64,000 bases of DNA. It comes from VRUE01 sp963708115 (GTDB lineage: Bacteria; Actinomycetota; Thermoleophilia; Solirubrobacterales; 70-9). A model generated the notes under the pieces. That model ran no database searches. It saw only the letters and a program-made list of their open reading frames with translations, and was not told the origin of the DNA. The first letter of the stretch is position 1; each line of letters opens with the position of its first letter. The DNA is taken from contig CAVPRX010000001.1 of the NCBI GenBank assembly GCA_963708115.1, positions 1,612,001 through 1,676,000 on the forward strand. Direction: 5' to 3'. Made by a program: the position numbers and the translations under genes. Positions 56,434 through 64,000 of the stretch are shown piece by piece.

Positions 56434-57591
56434 TTACTGAACGACCGGCAGCGGGATGCCGCTGACCGGTGGCGCTTCGGCCGGTGCCGGGGTGGCCTGC
56501 AGGACCGGTAGCTCCTGCGGCGTGGCGGCGACTATGCCGCGGGCCGCCTGGCGGATCGCCTGCGAAGCCGGCGAGTCGGGTTCGTCGGTGACCAGGGGGG
56601 AGCCGTTGTCGGCGTGTTCGCGCAGCGGCTCGGAGAGGGGGATCTTGCCGAGCAGCGGCACGTCGAGCTCGTCGGCGAGAAGCTGGCCGCCGCCCTCGCC
56701 GAAGATCGTGAAGCGCTCCCCGTTCGGAGTCGTGAAGCCGGACATGTTCTCGATCACGCCGAGCAGCTCGAGGTCGAACTTGACGGCCATGTCGGCGGCC
56801 CGTTTGGCCACGGTCTGGGCCGCGGGCTGTGGCGTGGTGACGATCGTGAACTTGGCCTGCGGAAGAAGCTGGGAAAGGGTCATCGAGACGTCCCCGGTGC
56901 CGGGCGGCAGGTCGAGCAACAGGTACTCCAGCTCCCCCCAGGCGACATCCTCGAGGAACTGCTGGATCGCCTTGTGCAGCATCGGGCCGCGCCAGACCAC
57001 GGCCGAGTTCTCCTCGACGAAGAAGCCGATCGACATCACTTTGACTCCGCCGGCTGCCTCCAGCGGCAGGATCTTGCGCTCGCCGTTGACCTCCGGTTTG
57101 CGGTTGACGCCGAGCATGCGCGGCATCGAGTAACCGTAGACGTCGCAGTCGAGGGCTCCTGCCGGGTGCCCTTCGGCGCTGAGCGCCGCCGCCAGGTTGG
57201 CGGTCATCGTCGACTTGCCGACGCCACCCTTGCCGGAGGCGACGCAGATCACGTTCTTCACCTGCGCCAGCGCACCCTCCGGCAGCTTGCTGCGGCCAAG
57301 CGTCTGCTGCAGGTTGCCTTTCTCGTCGTCGGAGAGGACGTCGAAGCCGACCGCCACCGAGGTCACCCCGTCTAGCTGGGAGATCTGCTGGGCGACCGCC
57401 TGTTCGAAGTGGGCGCGGATCGGGCAGCCGGCGGTGGTCAACGAGACCACCACCTCGATCCGGCCGTCGTCCTTGATCTCGATCGAGCGGACCATGCCCA
57501 GCTCGACGATCGAGCGGCGCAGCTCGGGGTCGATGACGGCGCGGAGCTGCTCGGTGATCTGATCTTCGCTCGGCAGGGGCATCGGGGCCAT
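56434..57591 (-). CDS. mrp: Mrp/NBP35-family ATP-binding protein (Fe-S cluster carrier)
   Basis: The 385-residue protein begins with a MIP18-like domain (about 5-80), then a P-loop ATPase with the deviant Walker A CVASGKGGVGKSTMTANLA (about 116-134), LDCDVYGYSMPRMLG, and LLLDLPPGTGDVSMTLSQ. In many Mrp proteins CPxC cysteines follow ENMS; here the text is ENMSGFTTPNGERFTIFG with no cysteines, as I recall for other actinobacterial forms. It probably loads or carries iron-sulfur clusters. The last 40 residues are Pro/Ala-rich. ATG 57591 or 57582. Confidence 0.9.
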   Translation of the reverse strand: MAPMPLPSEDQITEQLRAVIDPELRRSIVELGMVRSIEIKDDGRIEVVVSLTTAGCPIRAHFEQAVAQQISQLDGVTSVAVGFDVLSDDEKGNLQQTLGRSKLPEGALAQVKNVICVASGKGGVGKSTMTANLAAALSAEGHPAGALDCDVYGYSMPRMLGVNRKPEVNGERKILPLEAAGGVKVMSIGFFVEENSAVVWRGPMLHKAIQQFLEDVAWGELEYLLLDLPPGTGDVSMTLSQLLPQAKFTIVTTPQPAAQTVAKRAADMAVKFDLELLGVIENMSGFTTPNGERFTIFGEGGGQLLADELDVPLLGKIPLSEPLREHADNGSPLVTDEPDSPASQAIRQAARGIVAATPQELPVLQATPAPAEAPPVSGIPLPVVQ

Positions 57592-57719
57592 TCTCGCAAA
57601 GCGCGAGTGCGAGCACCCGCAGCCCTCCGCAACCCGTCCCAGATATCCGTCCGCAGGGGGGAGAGACCGTGCGGCTCAGGTCTTGGTTCTCCGTCTGCAA
57701 CTCGAACGAAGGAGGGTCG

Positions 57720-60005
57720 ATGTCGGGAACGCGCGGGGGGCTGGGACGGATCGTCGCGATGGGGATCGCGCTGGCGCTGGCGTTGCTACTGCTGGCGGCG
57801 CGCGAGGCGACGGCAGGGAACTACACCGTCGCGCAGTGCGGCTGGTACGCCGACGCCGACGCGGACTGGGCGGACACCACCGGCGGGGCCAAGTTCCGCT
57901 CCGACTCCTGGTGCGTGCCGTCCGGCGGGGATCCCTTCGACGGCGTTCACATGAAGAGCTTCACCAAGGGCGGCTCGACGGTCTCCGGCACGCGCTACGC
58001 CCGCTGGCGCTGGGTGGCACCGGCCGGCACCGGCATCAGCCGTGTCACCGGCACTTGGTGGCACGCCCTGCACGACGGGATGGAGCAGCGAATCGGGGCC
58101 GGCAACTGGAACGGCGGCTTTGACCCGTTCGCCAGCGCAGGCGGAACCGACGTGACGCCGCGCACCTTTGCCGCCGATCTCCCGGTGCCTCAGCCGGCGA
58201 TCGAGGACCGCCTCCTCTGCGCCAGGGCGGAGGACAAGTGGTGCTCGATCGAACCGGACTCCTGGTCGGCCGTGCGGGCGCTGGCGATCACGATCTTCGA
58301 CGGCTACTCGCCTGTGCCGGGTAACCCCGGCGCGGATCTGGCGGCCGGCGGCTGGCGCCGTGGGGCACAACGGGTCAACTACTGGGATACCGACGTCGGC
58401 GGGGGCATTCGCTACAGCGAGACTCTGCTCGACGGTGCCCGCGTGGGCCTGACCGAGTACTCCTGCGCCAAGGCGATGATCGACGGTGCGTGGCAGGCGA
58501 CCCGGATGCAGCCTTGTCCGACCGGCGCGGCGGCCGAGGTGACGGTCCAGACCACCAACTTCAGCGATGGGCCGCATGCGCTTACGCGCTGCGCGACCGA
58601 TTTCGCCGGCAACAGTGCCTGCTTGTTCCCCTCCTCAGTCTTGATCGACAATCACCCGCCTGCATCCCCCCGCAGCCTCGTTCTGGCCGGCGGCGAGGGC
58701 TGGCGTCGTCTGGACAACTTCGACTTCTCTTGGCAGAACCCGAATCAGGGCCCCGCCAGCCCGATCGGCGGCGCCTACTGGCGTATCACCGGCCCGGCCG
58801 GCTACGACACCGGGGTCAACCTTGCCTCGGCTCACGACATCTCCTCGCTCGCCGACCGTACGGTCCCGCGGCCAGGCGTTTACGCCTTCCATGTCTGGCT
58901 GCGCGACGAGGCCGGCAATGCCGATTCGGGCTCGGCGATCGAAATTCCGCTGCGGCTCGATGACGTGCCTCCCGGGGTGGCCTTCGAGGCTGTGTCCGAC
59001 TCCACCGGTCCGGACCTGCCGCATACGGTCAACGCGGCGGTGAGCGACGGGCACTCGGGGCCCGCCGGAGGCGAGATCGAGTACCGGCGGCTCAACGCGG
59101 AGCGCTGGATCGACCTGCCGACCAAACTGCAGCCGGGGGGCGAGCCGGGAACCGCCACCCTCTCCGCCACGGTGCCGGACGGCCTCGAGCCCGGTACCTA
59201 CGTGTTCCGTGCTGATGCCACCGATGGGGCCGGCAATGCCGCAGCCACGACGCGACGCGCCGACGGCACCGAGATGGCGCTGCGCAAGACGCCGCCACCC
59301 GTGGGCCCGAGCCGGCCGGCGGCGGGAGGGGGAGAGACGTCTCGCTCGGTCCCCGGGGCGAAGACACGGCTCTTCGCCAAGTTGCGCTGGCGGAGTCGTC
59401 ACGGCTCGAGCGTGACCGTGCCCTTCGGTGCCGGGGCCGCACTCTCGGGGCGCCTGCTCAACGCCGACGGCGCTGGGTTGGCCGGCCGGCGCCTGCGCGT
59501 CGTCTCGAGGCCCTCGCACGGCGCGCTGTCGGACGTTCGCGTCGAGACGGTCCGGACGGGCGCCCACGGTGGCTTCGAGCTCGCCTTGCCCGCCGGCCCC
59601 TCGCGCCGCATCACGGTTGCCTTCCGGGGTGGCGCCGGGCTGGAGGCCGCGCGCCGTCCTGCGCTGGCCCTGCGCGTGCGCGGTGCCGCGACTCTCAACG
59701 CCGCCCCGCACACCCTCCGCACCGGTCAGTCGGTGCGCCTCTGGGGCCGCGTGCGCGCCCGCGGAGCGCCACTGCCGCGCCGCGGCAAGCTGGTCGCGGT
59801 CCAGTACTACGAGAACGAGGCGCGGCTCTGGCGACCGGTTCTCGTCACTCGCAGCGACCACAGCGGTCGCTTCCGGGCCCGGTACCGCTTCCGCTATGTC
59901 ATCGGCACGGCAAAGATCCGCCTGCGCGCCGTCGCGCTGGCCGAGGAGCGCTGGCCCTACGCCCCGGGAGCCTCCCGCCCGGTCACGGTGCGGGTTTCGG
60001 GCTGA
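57720..60005 (+). CDS. Large secreted beta-rich protein of unknown function
   Basis: A 761-residue protein starting at ATG 57720 after AAGGAGGG. It has a signal peptide with a hydrophobic core IALALALLLLAA and a cut near ATAG. The first 270 residues begin NYTVAQCGWYADADADW, a lectin-like secreted domain I associate with Thermoleophilia and relatives (recollection, not searched). Two or three Ig/fibronectin-like segments follow (about 270-525), then a Pro-rich linker and a basic domain with two carboxypeptidase-regulatory-like beta sandwiches (about 570-761). No enzyme site is evident. It is likely a cell-surface or exported structural protein. Confidence 0.7.
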   Translation: MSGTRGGLGRIVAMGIALALALLLLAAREATAGNYTVAQCGWYADADADWADTTGGAKFRSDSWCVPSGGDPFDGVHMKSFTKGGSTVSGTRYARWRWVAPAGTGISRVTGTWWHALHDGMEQRIGAGNWNGGFDPFASAGGTDVTPRTFAADLPVPQPAIEDRLLCARAEDKWCSIEPDSWSAVRALAITIFDGYSPVPGNPGADLAAGGWRRGAQRVNYWDTDVGGGIRYSETLLDGARVGLTEYSCAKAMIDGAWQATRMQPCPTGAAAEVTVQTTNFSDGPHALTRCATDFAGNSACLFPSSVLIDNHPPASPRSLVLAGGEGWRRLDNFDFSWQNPNQGPASPIGGAYWRITGPAGYDTGVNLASAHDISSLADRTVPRPGVYAFHVWLRDEAGNADSGSAIEIPLRLDDVPPGVAFEAVSDSTGPDLPHTVNAAVSDGHSGPAGGEIEYRRLNAERWIDLPTKLQPGGEPGTATLSATVPDGLEPGTYVFRADATDGAGNAAATTRRADGTEMALRKTPPPVGPSRPAAGGGETSRSVPGAKTRLFAKLRWRSRHGSSVTVPFGAGAALSGRLLNADGAGLAGRRLRVVSRPSHGALSDVRVETVRTGAHGGFELALPAGPSRRITVAFRGGAGLEAARRPALALRVRGAATLNAAPHTLRTGQSVRLWGRVRARGAPLPRRGKLVAVQYYENEARLWRPVLVTRSDHSGRFRARYRFRYVIGTAKIRLRAVALAEERWPYAPGASRPVTVRVSG

Positions 60006-60022
60006 TCTGTAGGGTCCGCGCC

Positions 60023-60481
60023 ATGTCACAGGCGACGTTTCACACCAATGCCGGGGAGATCGTGCTCGAACTGCACGACTCCGACGCCCCGAAGACGGTC
60101 GAGAACTTCCGCAAGCTCGCCGCCGACGGCTTCTACGACGGGCTGATCTTCCACCGGGTCATCAAGGACTTCATGATCCAGGGCGGCTGCCCGGAAGGCA
60201 CGGGCCGCGGCGGCCCTGGCTACACCTTCGAGGACGAGATCAACGAGCACAAGATCGTCCGCGGCGCGCTGGCGATGGCCAACGCCGGTCCCAACACCAA
60301 CGGCTCGCAGTTCTTCATCGTCACCACCGAGGCGGCGTCCTGGCTGGACGGCAAGCACACCGTCTTCGGCAAGGTCACCGATGGGATGGAGGTCGTCGAC
60401 GCGATCGAGGCGACGGAGACCGACGGTTCCGACCGCCCCGTGGACGAGCAGAAGATCGAGCGCGTCGAGCTCTCCGAGTAG
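60023..60481 (+). CDS. Cyclophilin-type peptidyl-prolyl isomerase
   Basis: This 152-residue protein contains FHRVIKDFMIQGGCPEGTGRGGPGYTFEDE (catalytic Arg/Phe region) and ALAMANAGPNTNGSQFFIVTTEAASWLDGKHTVFGKV, the standard cyclophilin signature with the substrate-binding residues. No signal peptide, so cytoplasmic. It catalyses proline cis-trans isomerisation in protein folding. TAGGGT (60010-60015) lies 7 nt before ATG 60023 and there is no Shine-Dalgarno sequence. Confidence 0.95.
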   Translation: MSQATFHTNAGEIVLELHDSDAPKTVENFRKLAADGFYDGLIFHRVIKDFMIQGGCPEGTGRGGPGYTFEDEINEHKIVRGALAMANAGPNTNGSQFFIVTTEAASWLDGKHTVFGKVTDGMEVVDAIEATETDGSDRPVDEQKIERVELSE

Positions 60482-60522
60482 GGCTTAGCGCGCCAGCCGC
60501 GCAACGCCGGTTTGAGTAGGGC

Positions 60523-61248
60523 TCAGTCGGAGGGAGAAGCGCCGGTCGGTGCTTCTCCTCCGCCTCGCCGTTGGCGCCGCCGTAGCAACCCTTCGCCCGG
60601 CTTCCAGAGAGTGACCAGCCCGGCGACGAGAGTGACGAGGAAGACCTGGCCGAGCATCATCTCCAGCCCGGAGACCATACGGCCCACCTGCCCAGCGGGG
60701 ACCAGGTCGCCGTAGCCGGTGGTCGTCAGGGTGGTGTAGCTGAAGAAGAGGAAGTCGCTTCCCTTGGTGGCCACGTCGGCGCCGAAGAAGCCGCCGCCTT
60801 CGATCCGGTCGATCAGGCCGTAGGCCCAAGTGAAGAGGATGCCGAGGGAGGTGTAGACGCTGATCGCGCCGAGGATCGTGCGGGAGGAGACGTTGTCGGA
60901 GGTAATCACGCGCTGGAGTACCGCTGCCATCGCCACCGCCAGGAGGCCGATCTCGATGAAGTTGGCGACGTTGAGGCCGAGCCTGCCCCCGAACGCCGCC
61001 GAGACGATGGCCAGCACGGTCGCGATCACCGCCAGGATCAGCGCCCGACGGACGAAGACGGGGCGAGCGTGGGAGCTGGTCAGGGCGATCACCGAGGTGG
61101 CGCCGGTGACGATCGTCAGCAACACAGCCGACCAACCGCGGTTGGAGAGCACCGAGGCAAGTACGTACGTCGTCAGGACCAGCAAGAGCACCAGCCCGAA
61201 GGCGTCGCTTGCACGCTGCGCACGCTGCCGCCACCGCTCACGGTTCAT
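60523..61248 (-). CDS. Two-pore-type potassium channel subunit
   Basis: A 241-residue membrane protein with about six hydrophobic segments. The last two flank a pore loop FFSYTTLTTTGYGDLVPAGQVGR, whose TTTGYGD is the K+ selectivity filter (Ion_trans_2). Four or so helices precede the pore pair and no voltage-sensor arginine ladder is evident. No RCK/TrkA-N domain follows; the tail is short, basic and Gly-rich. It should form a tetrameric potassium channel. It is convergent with the cyclophilin gene and divergent from the methyltransferase. Confidence 0.88.
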   Translation of the reverse strand: MNRERWRQRAQRASDAFGLVLLLVLTTYVLASVLSNRGWSAVLLTIVTGATSVIALTSSHARPVFVRRALILAVIATVLAIVSAAFGGRLGLNVANFIEIGLLAVAMAAVLQRVITSDNVSSRTILGAISVYTSLGILFTWAYGLIDRIEGGGFFGADVATKGSDFLFFSYTTLTTTGYGDLVPAGQVGRMVSGLEMMLGQVFLVTLVAGLVTLWKPGEGLLRRRQRRGGGEAPTGASPSD

Positions 61249-61351
61249 CTCAGCTAGTTCGGCTGACGTGGCGGCGATCCTGCGTGGGCCCGGCTCGTTG
61301 GGGTGACCATGCGCACGTCGCGAGCCGTCGCTCTAACCTAGTCTTCACTAG

Positions 61352-61999
61352 GTGGCGCGCGAAGACTTCTACGCCTCGCCGTTTGGAGCGATCTACAGCG
61401 CTTACATGGAGCGCCCGCGTCTCAACAGCCGGATCAGCCGGCTCGTCTGGGGCGGCGACACCAAGCCGTACTACGAGAGCATGGCCGCGGCGGCCACGGT
61501 GCCGGCCGGGGGCACGATCGTCGATTGCCCCTGCGGGGCGGGGCCGGCGCTGCGCGCGATTCCTTCGAATGGCTCCGTCCGTTACGTCGGCGTCGACCTC
61601 TCGCCCGCGATGCTCCGCCGCGCTCGTAAGCGTGCCGCCATTCGCGACCTCGCGAGCACTGACTTCGTGCGAGCCGACGCGACCGAGATTCCGCTGCCTT
61701 CAGCCACGGCTGACCTCTTTCTCTCCTTCTGGGGGCTGCACTGCTTCGGCGATCCGCGGGCCGCGACCGTCGAGGCCGCTCGAATCCTCAAGCCAGGAGG
61801 CCGCTTTGTCGGCTCCTGCTTCGTGCGCGGCCGCGAAAGCCTGCGCCAGCGCCTCCTCATCCGCCCGCATCTGGGCGACTTCGGCCCGCTGGGCACCCAG
61901 CCCGAAATCGTGTCCTGGTTCGCAGAAGCGGGGCTCGAGCTCATCAGAGCCCAACGCTCTGGTCCATTCCTCTTTTTCGCAGCGTGCAAGCACTCCTGA
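61352..61999 (+). CDS. Class I SAM-dependent methyltransferase
   Basis: The 215-residue enzyme has motif I TIVDCPCGAGPALRAI (about 52-67), YVGVDLSPAMLRRARKRA with the acidic ribose-binding residue, LPSATADLFLSFWGLHCFGDP, and AARILKPGGRFVGSC. This resembles ubiquinone/menaquinone-type or small-molecule methyltransferases (Methyltransf_11). GTG 61352 is preceded by TAACCT (61334-61339) and TAGTCT (61339-61344), the latter 7 nt upstream, another leaderless-type start. Substrate is unknown. Confidence 0.88.
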   Translation: MAREDFYASPFGAIYSAYMERPRLNSRISRLVWGGDTKPYYESMAAAATVPAGGTIVDCPCGAGPALRAIPSNGSVRYVGVDLSPAMLRRARKRAAIRDLASTDFVRADATEIPLPSATADLFLSFWGLHCFGDPRAATVEAARILKPGGRFVGSCFVRGRESLRQRLLIRPHLGDFGPLGTQPEIVSWFAEAGLELIRAQRSGPFLFFAACKHS

Positions 62000-62243
62000 C
62001 CGAGATGCAGCGGGGCTAATGAGACGGTATTCGAACCCCGAAGTCAAGACCCGGCTCGATCATCTTCTTCTCGGCTAGTCGCGATCGCGTTCGCACTGCG
62101 GATCAGATGTTCCCGCTTTCACGCGAGAGCAGTAGCCGCGCCGGAGACGGGCTTGCATGAAAAGAAGAAGCAGCTGACGCGTCGGTAGAAACCATCGCGG
62201 ACGCGCGCTGGGGCCGCTCGCGTACTTGTGTCAGGATCAGCGG
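62000..62243. other. Gap without recognised features
   Basis: About 240 bp between the methyltransferase and the HNH-like gene. I see no open frame with family resemblance, no clear hairpin with a T tract, and no RNA gene. It precedes the accessory right end of the window. Confidence 0.4.
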
Positions 62244-62669
62244 GTGGCCGATAGATCAATCGCGGACCAACTGCGCGACCTCGGCGTAAAGAATGGAGAC
62301 GTCCTTGTGAAGATGGCCGAGCGCGGCCAACTCCTCGCCCTGAAGTGCGAGATGCCGCAGTGCTACCACCACAAGGGACGCGGCGCGTTCGATCCGCTCA
62401 CGACGGCGCGCACCATGTGGGCGCCGTCGCGCGACCACTACCCGATCCTCAAGTCGGCCGGCGGGAAGCTAGTTCCCCACAACGTTCGACTGTCCCACAC
62501 GGAGTGCAATCAGCGGGATTACACCCGGCGGAAGCAAATCGGGACGCTGCTTGAGAGTGGTAAGTCTCTCGAAGACATCGCCGACGCGCTGAACCGCAAG
62601 GATGTCCCCCCGGCCCACGGCACGAACCGATGGACGGCCGCCATGGTGCGCAAGGCCTACGTGTCCTAG
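62244..62669 (+). CDS. Small HNH-like protein with recombinase-type C-terminal helix
   Basis: The 141-residue product (GTG 62244; TTG 62226 possible) has ALKCEMPQCYHHKGRG, then ARDHYPILKSAGGKLVPHNVRLSHTECNQ. That is the Cys-Cys/His-His arrangement of HNH nuclease-like zinc domains (DHxxP, GG, NxRLxHxxCN); the first element lacks the usual spacing, so activity is uncertain. The end, LEDIADALNRKDVPPAHGTNRWTAAMVRKAYV, resembles the DNA-binding tail found in serine recombinases and some HNH proteins. It sits just outside the tRNA-Ser fragment. Function is unknown. Confidence 0.6.
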   Translation: MADRSIADQLRDLGVKNGDVLVKMAERGQLLALKCEMPQCYHHKGRGAFDPLTTARTMWAPSRDHYPILKSAGGKLVPHNVRLSHTECNQRDYTRRKQIGTLLESGKSLEDIADALNRKDVPPAHGTNRWTAAMVRKAYVS

Positions 62670-62902
62670 TTCGGGCTCGGCGCTGAGTGCCGCTCTGCGC
62701 GAGTTGCGCCAGCGGAGCGTCGATTGGCGAACGGGCCTGTGACGTCTCTCAGCCCAGGTCGACAGAGCCGTCCGCCGCAACCGTTACCACGAGCACATCG
62801 CCCGCCGAGAGCAGTCGGCGGCGGTGGCCTTGCCGACGCGGATGCGCCGCCAGATCCCGCGTCCTTTCCCTTTCGAATAAGAGCCCTTCGGATGCTTCAA
62901 AG

Positions 62903-62959
62903 CGGAGGGGGTGGGATTCGAACCCACGAGACGCCTATCGACGCCTAACGGTTTTCAAG
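62903..62959 (-). other. 3' half of tRNA-Ser(UGA), probable attachment site
   Basis: Read on the minus strand from 62959: the anticodon loop CTTGAAA, a 3' anticodon stem, the long variable arm GGCGTC-GATA-GGCGTC (G-U pairs allow it to close), the T arm GTGGG-TTCGAAT-CCCAC, the acceptor 3' strand CCCCTCC and the discriminator G. On the other side of the anticodon loop the sequence cannot form the stem or a D arm. So only the 3' half is present, the usual footprint of tyrosine-integrase insertion into a tRNA gene. Confidence 0.75.
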
Positions 62960-63049
62960 GTTCACGAGCGGACGCTGCAAACGGCTTGCCCAAGCGGTTT
63001 CCTGATTCGGTGCCACCCTCTGTGCCACCGTGTGGCAGCTTTGCGACCG

Positions 63050-63313
63050 TTAGCGGGAGGCGGCGACCTGGAGGACCCGGCCGCGTGGCTTGGTCAGAAG
63101 CTCTGCCGAAATGAACCCAGCGTGCGCTCGACGGCTGGCGTTGACGCGCGCTCGCCCCGTTGCCTCATGGTGGTCTTGCCAGTGATCGCAGACGAAGCTG
63201 GATGGTGCATCGAGCGGTTCCCAGGCGCTGCCGTTTTCGGTTGCCTTCCAGTGGACCACGACCTCGCATTGCGAGCAAGAACTCTGTACGACCTGACCGA
63301 CCTCCGTCAACAC
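63050..63313 (-). CDS. Small zinc-ribbon-like protein of an integrative element
   Basis: The frame encodes up to 87 residues. CSQCEVVVHWKATENG, then EPLD and VCDHW, resemble small C-x2-C proteins found in actinobacterial mobile elements with a WxxTxxGxxxPLD pattern. That likeness is from memory and weak. It lies between the tRNA fragment and the integrase, on the same strand as the integrase and downstream of it. The rest of the 62,960-63,361 interval shows nothing else I recognise. Confidence 0.4.
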   Translation of the reverse strand: MLTEVGQVVQSSCSQCEVVVHWKATENGSAWEPLDAPSSFVCDHWQDHHEATGRARVNASRRAHAGFISAELLTKPRGRVLQVAASR

Positions 63314-63361
63314 CGCCTCCTTTTGGGATGGACTGGAGCGTAGTGCCGGGTGCCGGACGGA

Positions 63362-63802
63362 TCAGCTTTGGTCGCTGAGGAAAGCGTCGAGCAACGCTGC
63401 GCCCTCGGCCTCCGTGCCGGGCATCAGGTGCCCGTAGAGGTCGAACGTCACCGTGATCGAGGAGTGGCCCATGAAGGTTGAGAGGGCCTTGGGGTTGACA
63501 CCCGCCGCGATCATGAACGAGGCGTAGGTGTGGCGGGCTTGGTGAAGGCGTAGGCGCTCGGTCAGCCCGGCCTTGTGCCAGTAGTGGTCTGTATAGCGAT
63601 ACAGCCGCTCGGCTTGGAATGGCTCATTGTTGGCGACGCCGAACACGAATGCGCTTGCATTGCTCGCGTCGTGGTCTTTTTGCAGACCCAGGAATAGTGA
63701 GCGCAAGACGTTTGGCATTGGCACCGTCCGGCGTGACTTGCGGGTCTTGGGTTCAATCGACCCCACCTTCGGGTCCCAGGACTCGCGTACCTCGATCAAG
63801 TT
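63362..63802 (-). pseudogene. Tyrosine recombinase (integrase), C-terminal part only
   Basis: About 146 residues match the catalytic domain of phage/ICE integrases: IEVRESWDPKVGSIEPKTRKSRRTVPMPN, then LHQARHTYASFMIAAGVNP (HxxR), MGHSSITVTFDLYGHL (the GH box and the catalytic Tyr). The arm-binding and core-binding domains and the first catalytic Arg are absent. Upstream of about 63802 the frame stays open to 63982, but those 60 residues are antisense to a relaxase sequence and unlike any integrase. I therefore call it truncated by a rearrangement. Confidence 0.75.
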
Positions 63803-63805
63803 CTT

Positions 63806-64000
63806 GTAACTACCTACTCGGCGCAGGGCACGACGGTTGATCGCGCCTTCGTCATGGCTGATCCCTCGATGGACAAGCAGGAGCTCTACGTCGCCGCCTC
63901 GCGCAGCCGCGAGGAGACCTTCATCTATGCGACGCCGGAGGTTCAGGCCCACCGCGAGGAGATCGCGCCCGGCTCGCCCCACCTGCGCGAGGGCATCCCA
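63806..64000 (+). CDS. TraA/MobF-like relaxase-helicase, internal C-terminal fragment (partial)
   Basis: An open frame of 65 codons from about 63806 to the window end reads TTYSAQGTTVDRAFVMADPS, then KQELYVAASRSREETFIYATPEVQAHREEI. This is the closing helicase motif block of conjugative relaxase/RecD-like proteins (GxT-VDxAxV, then YVAxSRxRxxT). There is no start codon of its own, so it is joined to, not begun beside, the truncated integrase. It indicates an integrative conjugative element or its remnant beyond position 64000. Confidence 0.65.

Noticed and set aside
62903..62990. A complete tRNA-Ser gene
   Set aside because: The 5' anticodon stem, D arm and acceptor 5' strand are missing; only the 3' half can be folded.

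Overview
The window is high-GC DNA with dense, often ATGA-overlapping genes, GTG and TTG starts, a CIRCE-controlled groES-groEL pair whose GroEL has a GGM tail, an actinobacterial-type Mrp without the CPxC motif, and a 7Fe ferredoxin. I infer an actinobacterium, most like Thermoleophilia/Solirubrobacterales. This rests on gene content and style; no marker gene was compared.

Positions 1-34,600 form a large cell-surface polysaccharide locus. It has two multi-membrane GT-C-like paralogues, about seven GT-A/GT-B glycosyltransferases, two CDP-paratose-2-epimerase-like enzymes, and a PIG-V-like mannosyltransferase. A complete dTDP-L-rhamnose set is present (rmlA, then rmlD-B-C). A second branch for a dTDP-3-acylamino-3,6-dideoxyhexose consists of a FdtA/QdtA-like isomerase, a FdtB-like aminotransferase and a left-handed beta-helix acyltransferase. 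Export and assembly genes include Wzm-Wzt, a WbaP-like initiating phosphoglycosyltransferase and an O-antigen ligase/polymerase-like protein with a TPR tail. Two secreted TIM-barrel glycoside hydrolases lie inside the locus. Accessory cassettes are wedged into it: an AAA ATPase behind twin palindromes (6.07-7.34 kb), a convergent DUF488/dual-OB-like pair (15.7-17.0 kb), and an AAA/DUF4143 ATPase behind three 22-bp tandem repeats (23.6-24.9 kb).

Positions 34,661-39,433 hold lhr, a giant helicase gene carrying two 144-bp palindromic elements in opposite orientation, both in frame. Their ends and cores match, while their long stems differ in sequence yet stay self-complementary. This is the most unusual thing in the window. 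A HTH/nucleotidyltransferase pair with an apparent frameshift follows.

Positions 40.3-49.6 kb hold a secreted Ig-like protein, a Crp/Fnr regulator, Pcm, two tandem secreted RTX-repeat proteins, ASCH and SRPBCC proteins, and groES-groEL with twin terminators. An intact IS256-family element (49.8-51.2 kb) follows. Next comes an AbiEi/DUF559 gene bracketed by two identical 51-bp hairpin repeats. The remainder is mostly ordinary chromosome: a GH26-like secreted protein, an NAD(P)-binding protein, ferredoxin, a flavin monooxygenase, Mrp, a large secreted protein, cyclophilin, a K+ channel and a methyltransferase.

The right end (62.9-64.0 kb) is the edge of an integrative element. A 3' half of tRNA-Ser(UGA) is followed by an N-terminally truncated tyrosine integrase, which is joined head-on to the C-terminal part of a TraA/MobF-like relaxase-helicase that runs off the window.

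Many genes have a TANNNT hexamer only about 6-14 nt before the start codon and no Shine-Dalgarno sequence, which suggests widespread leaderless transcription.
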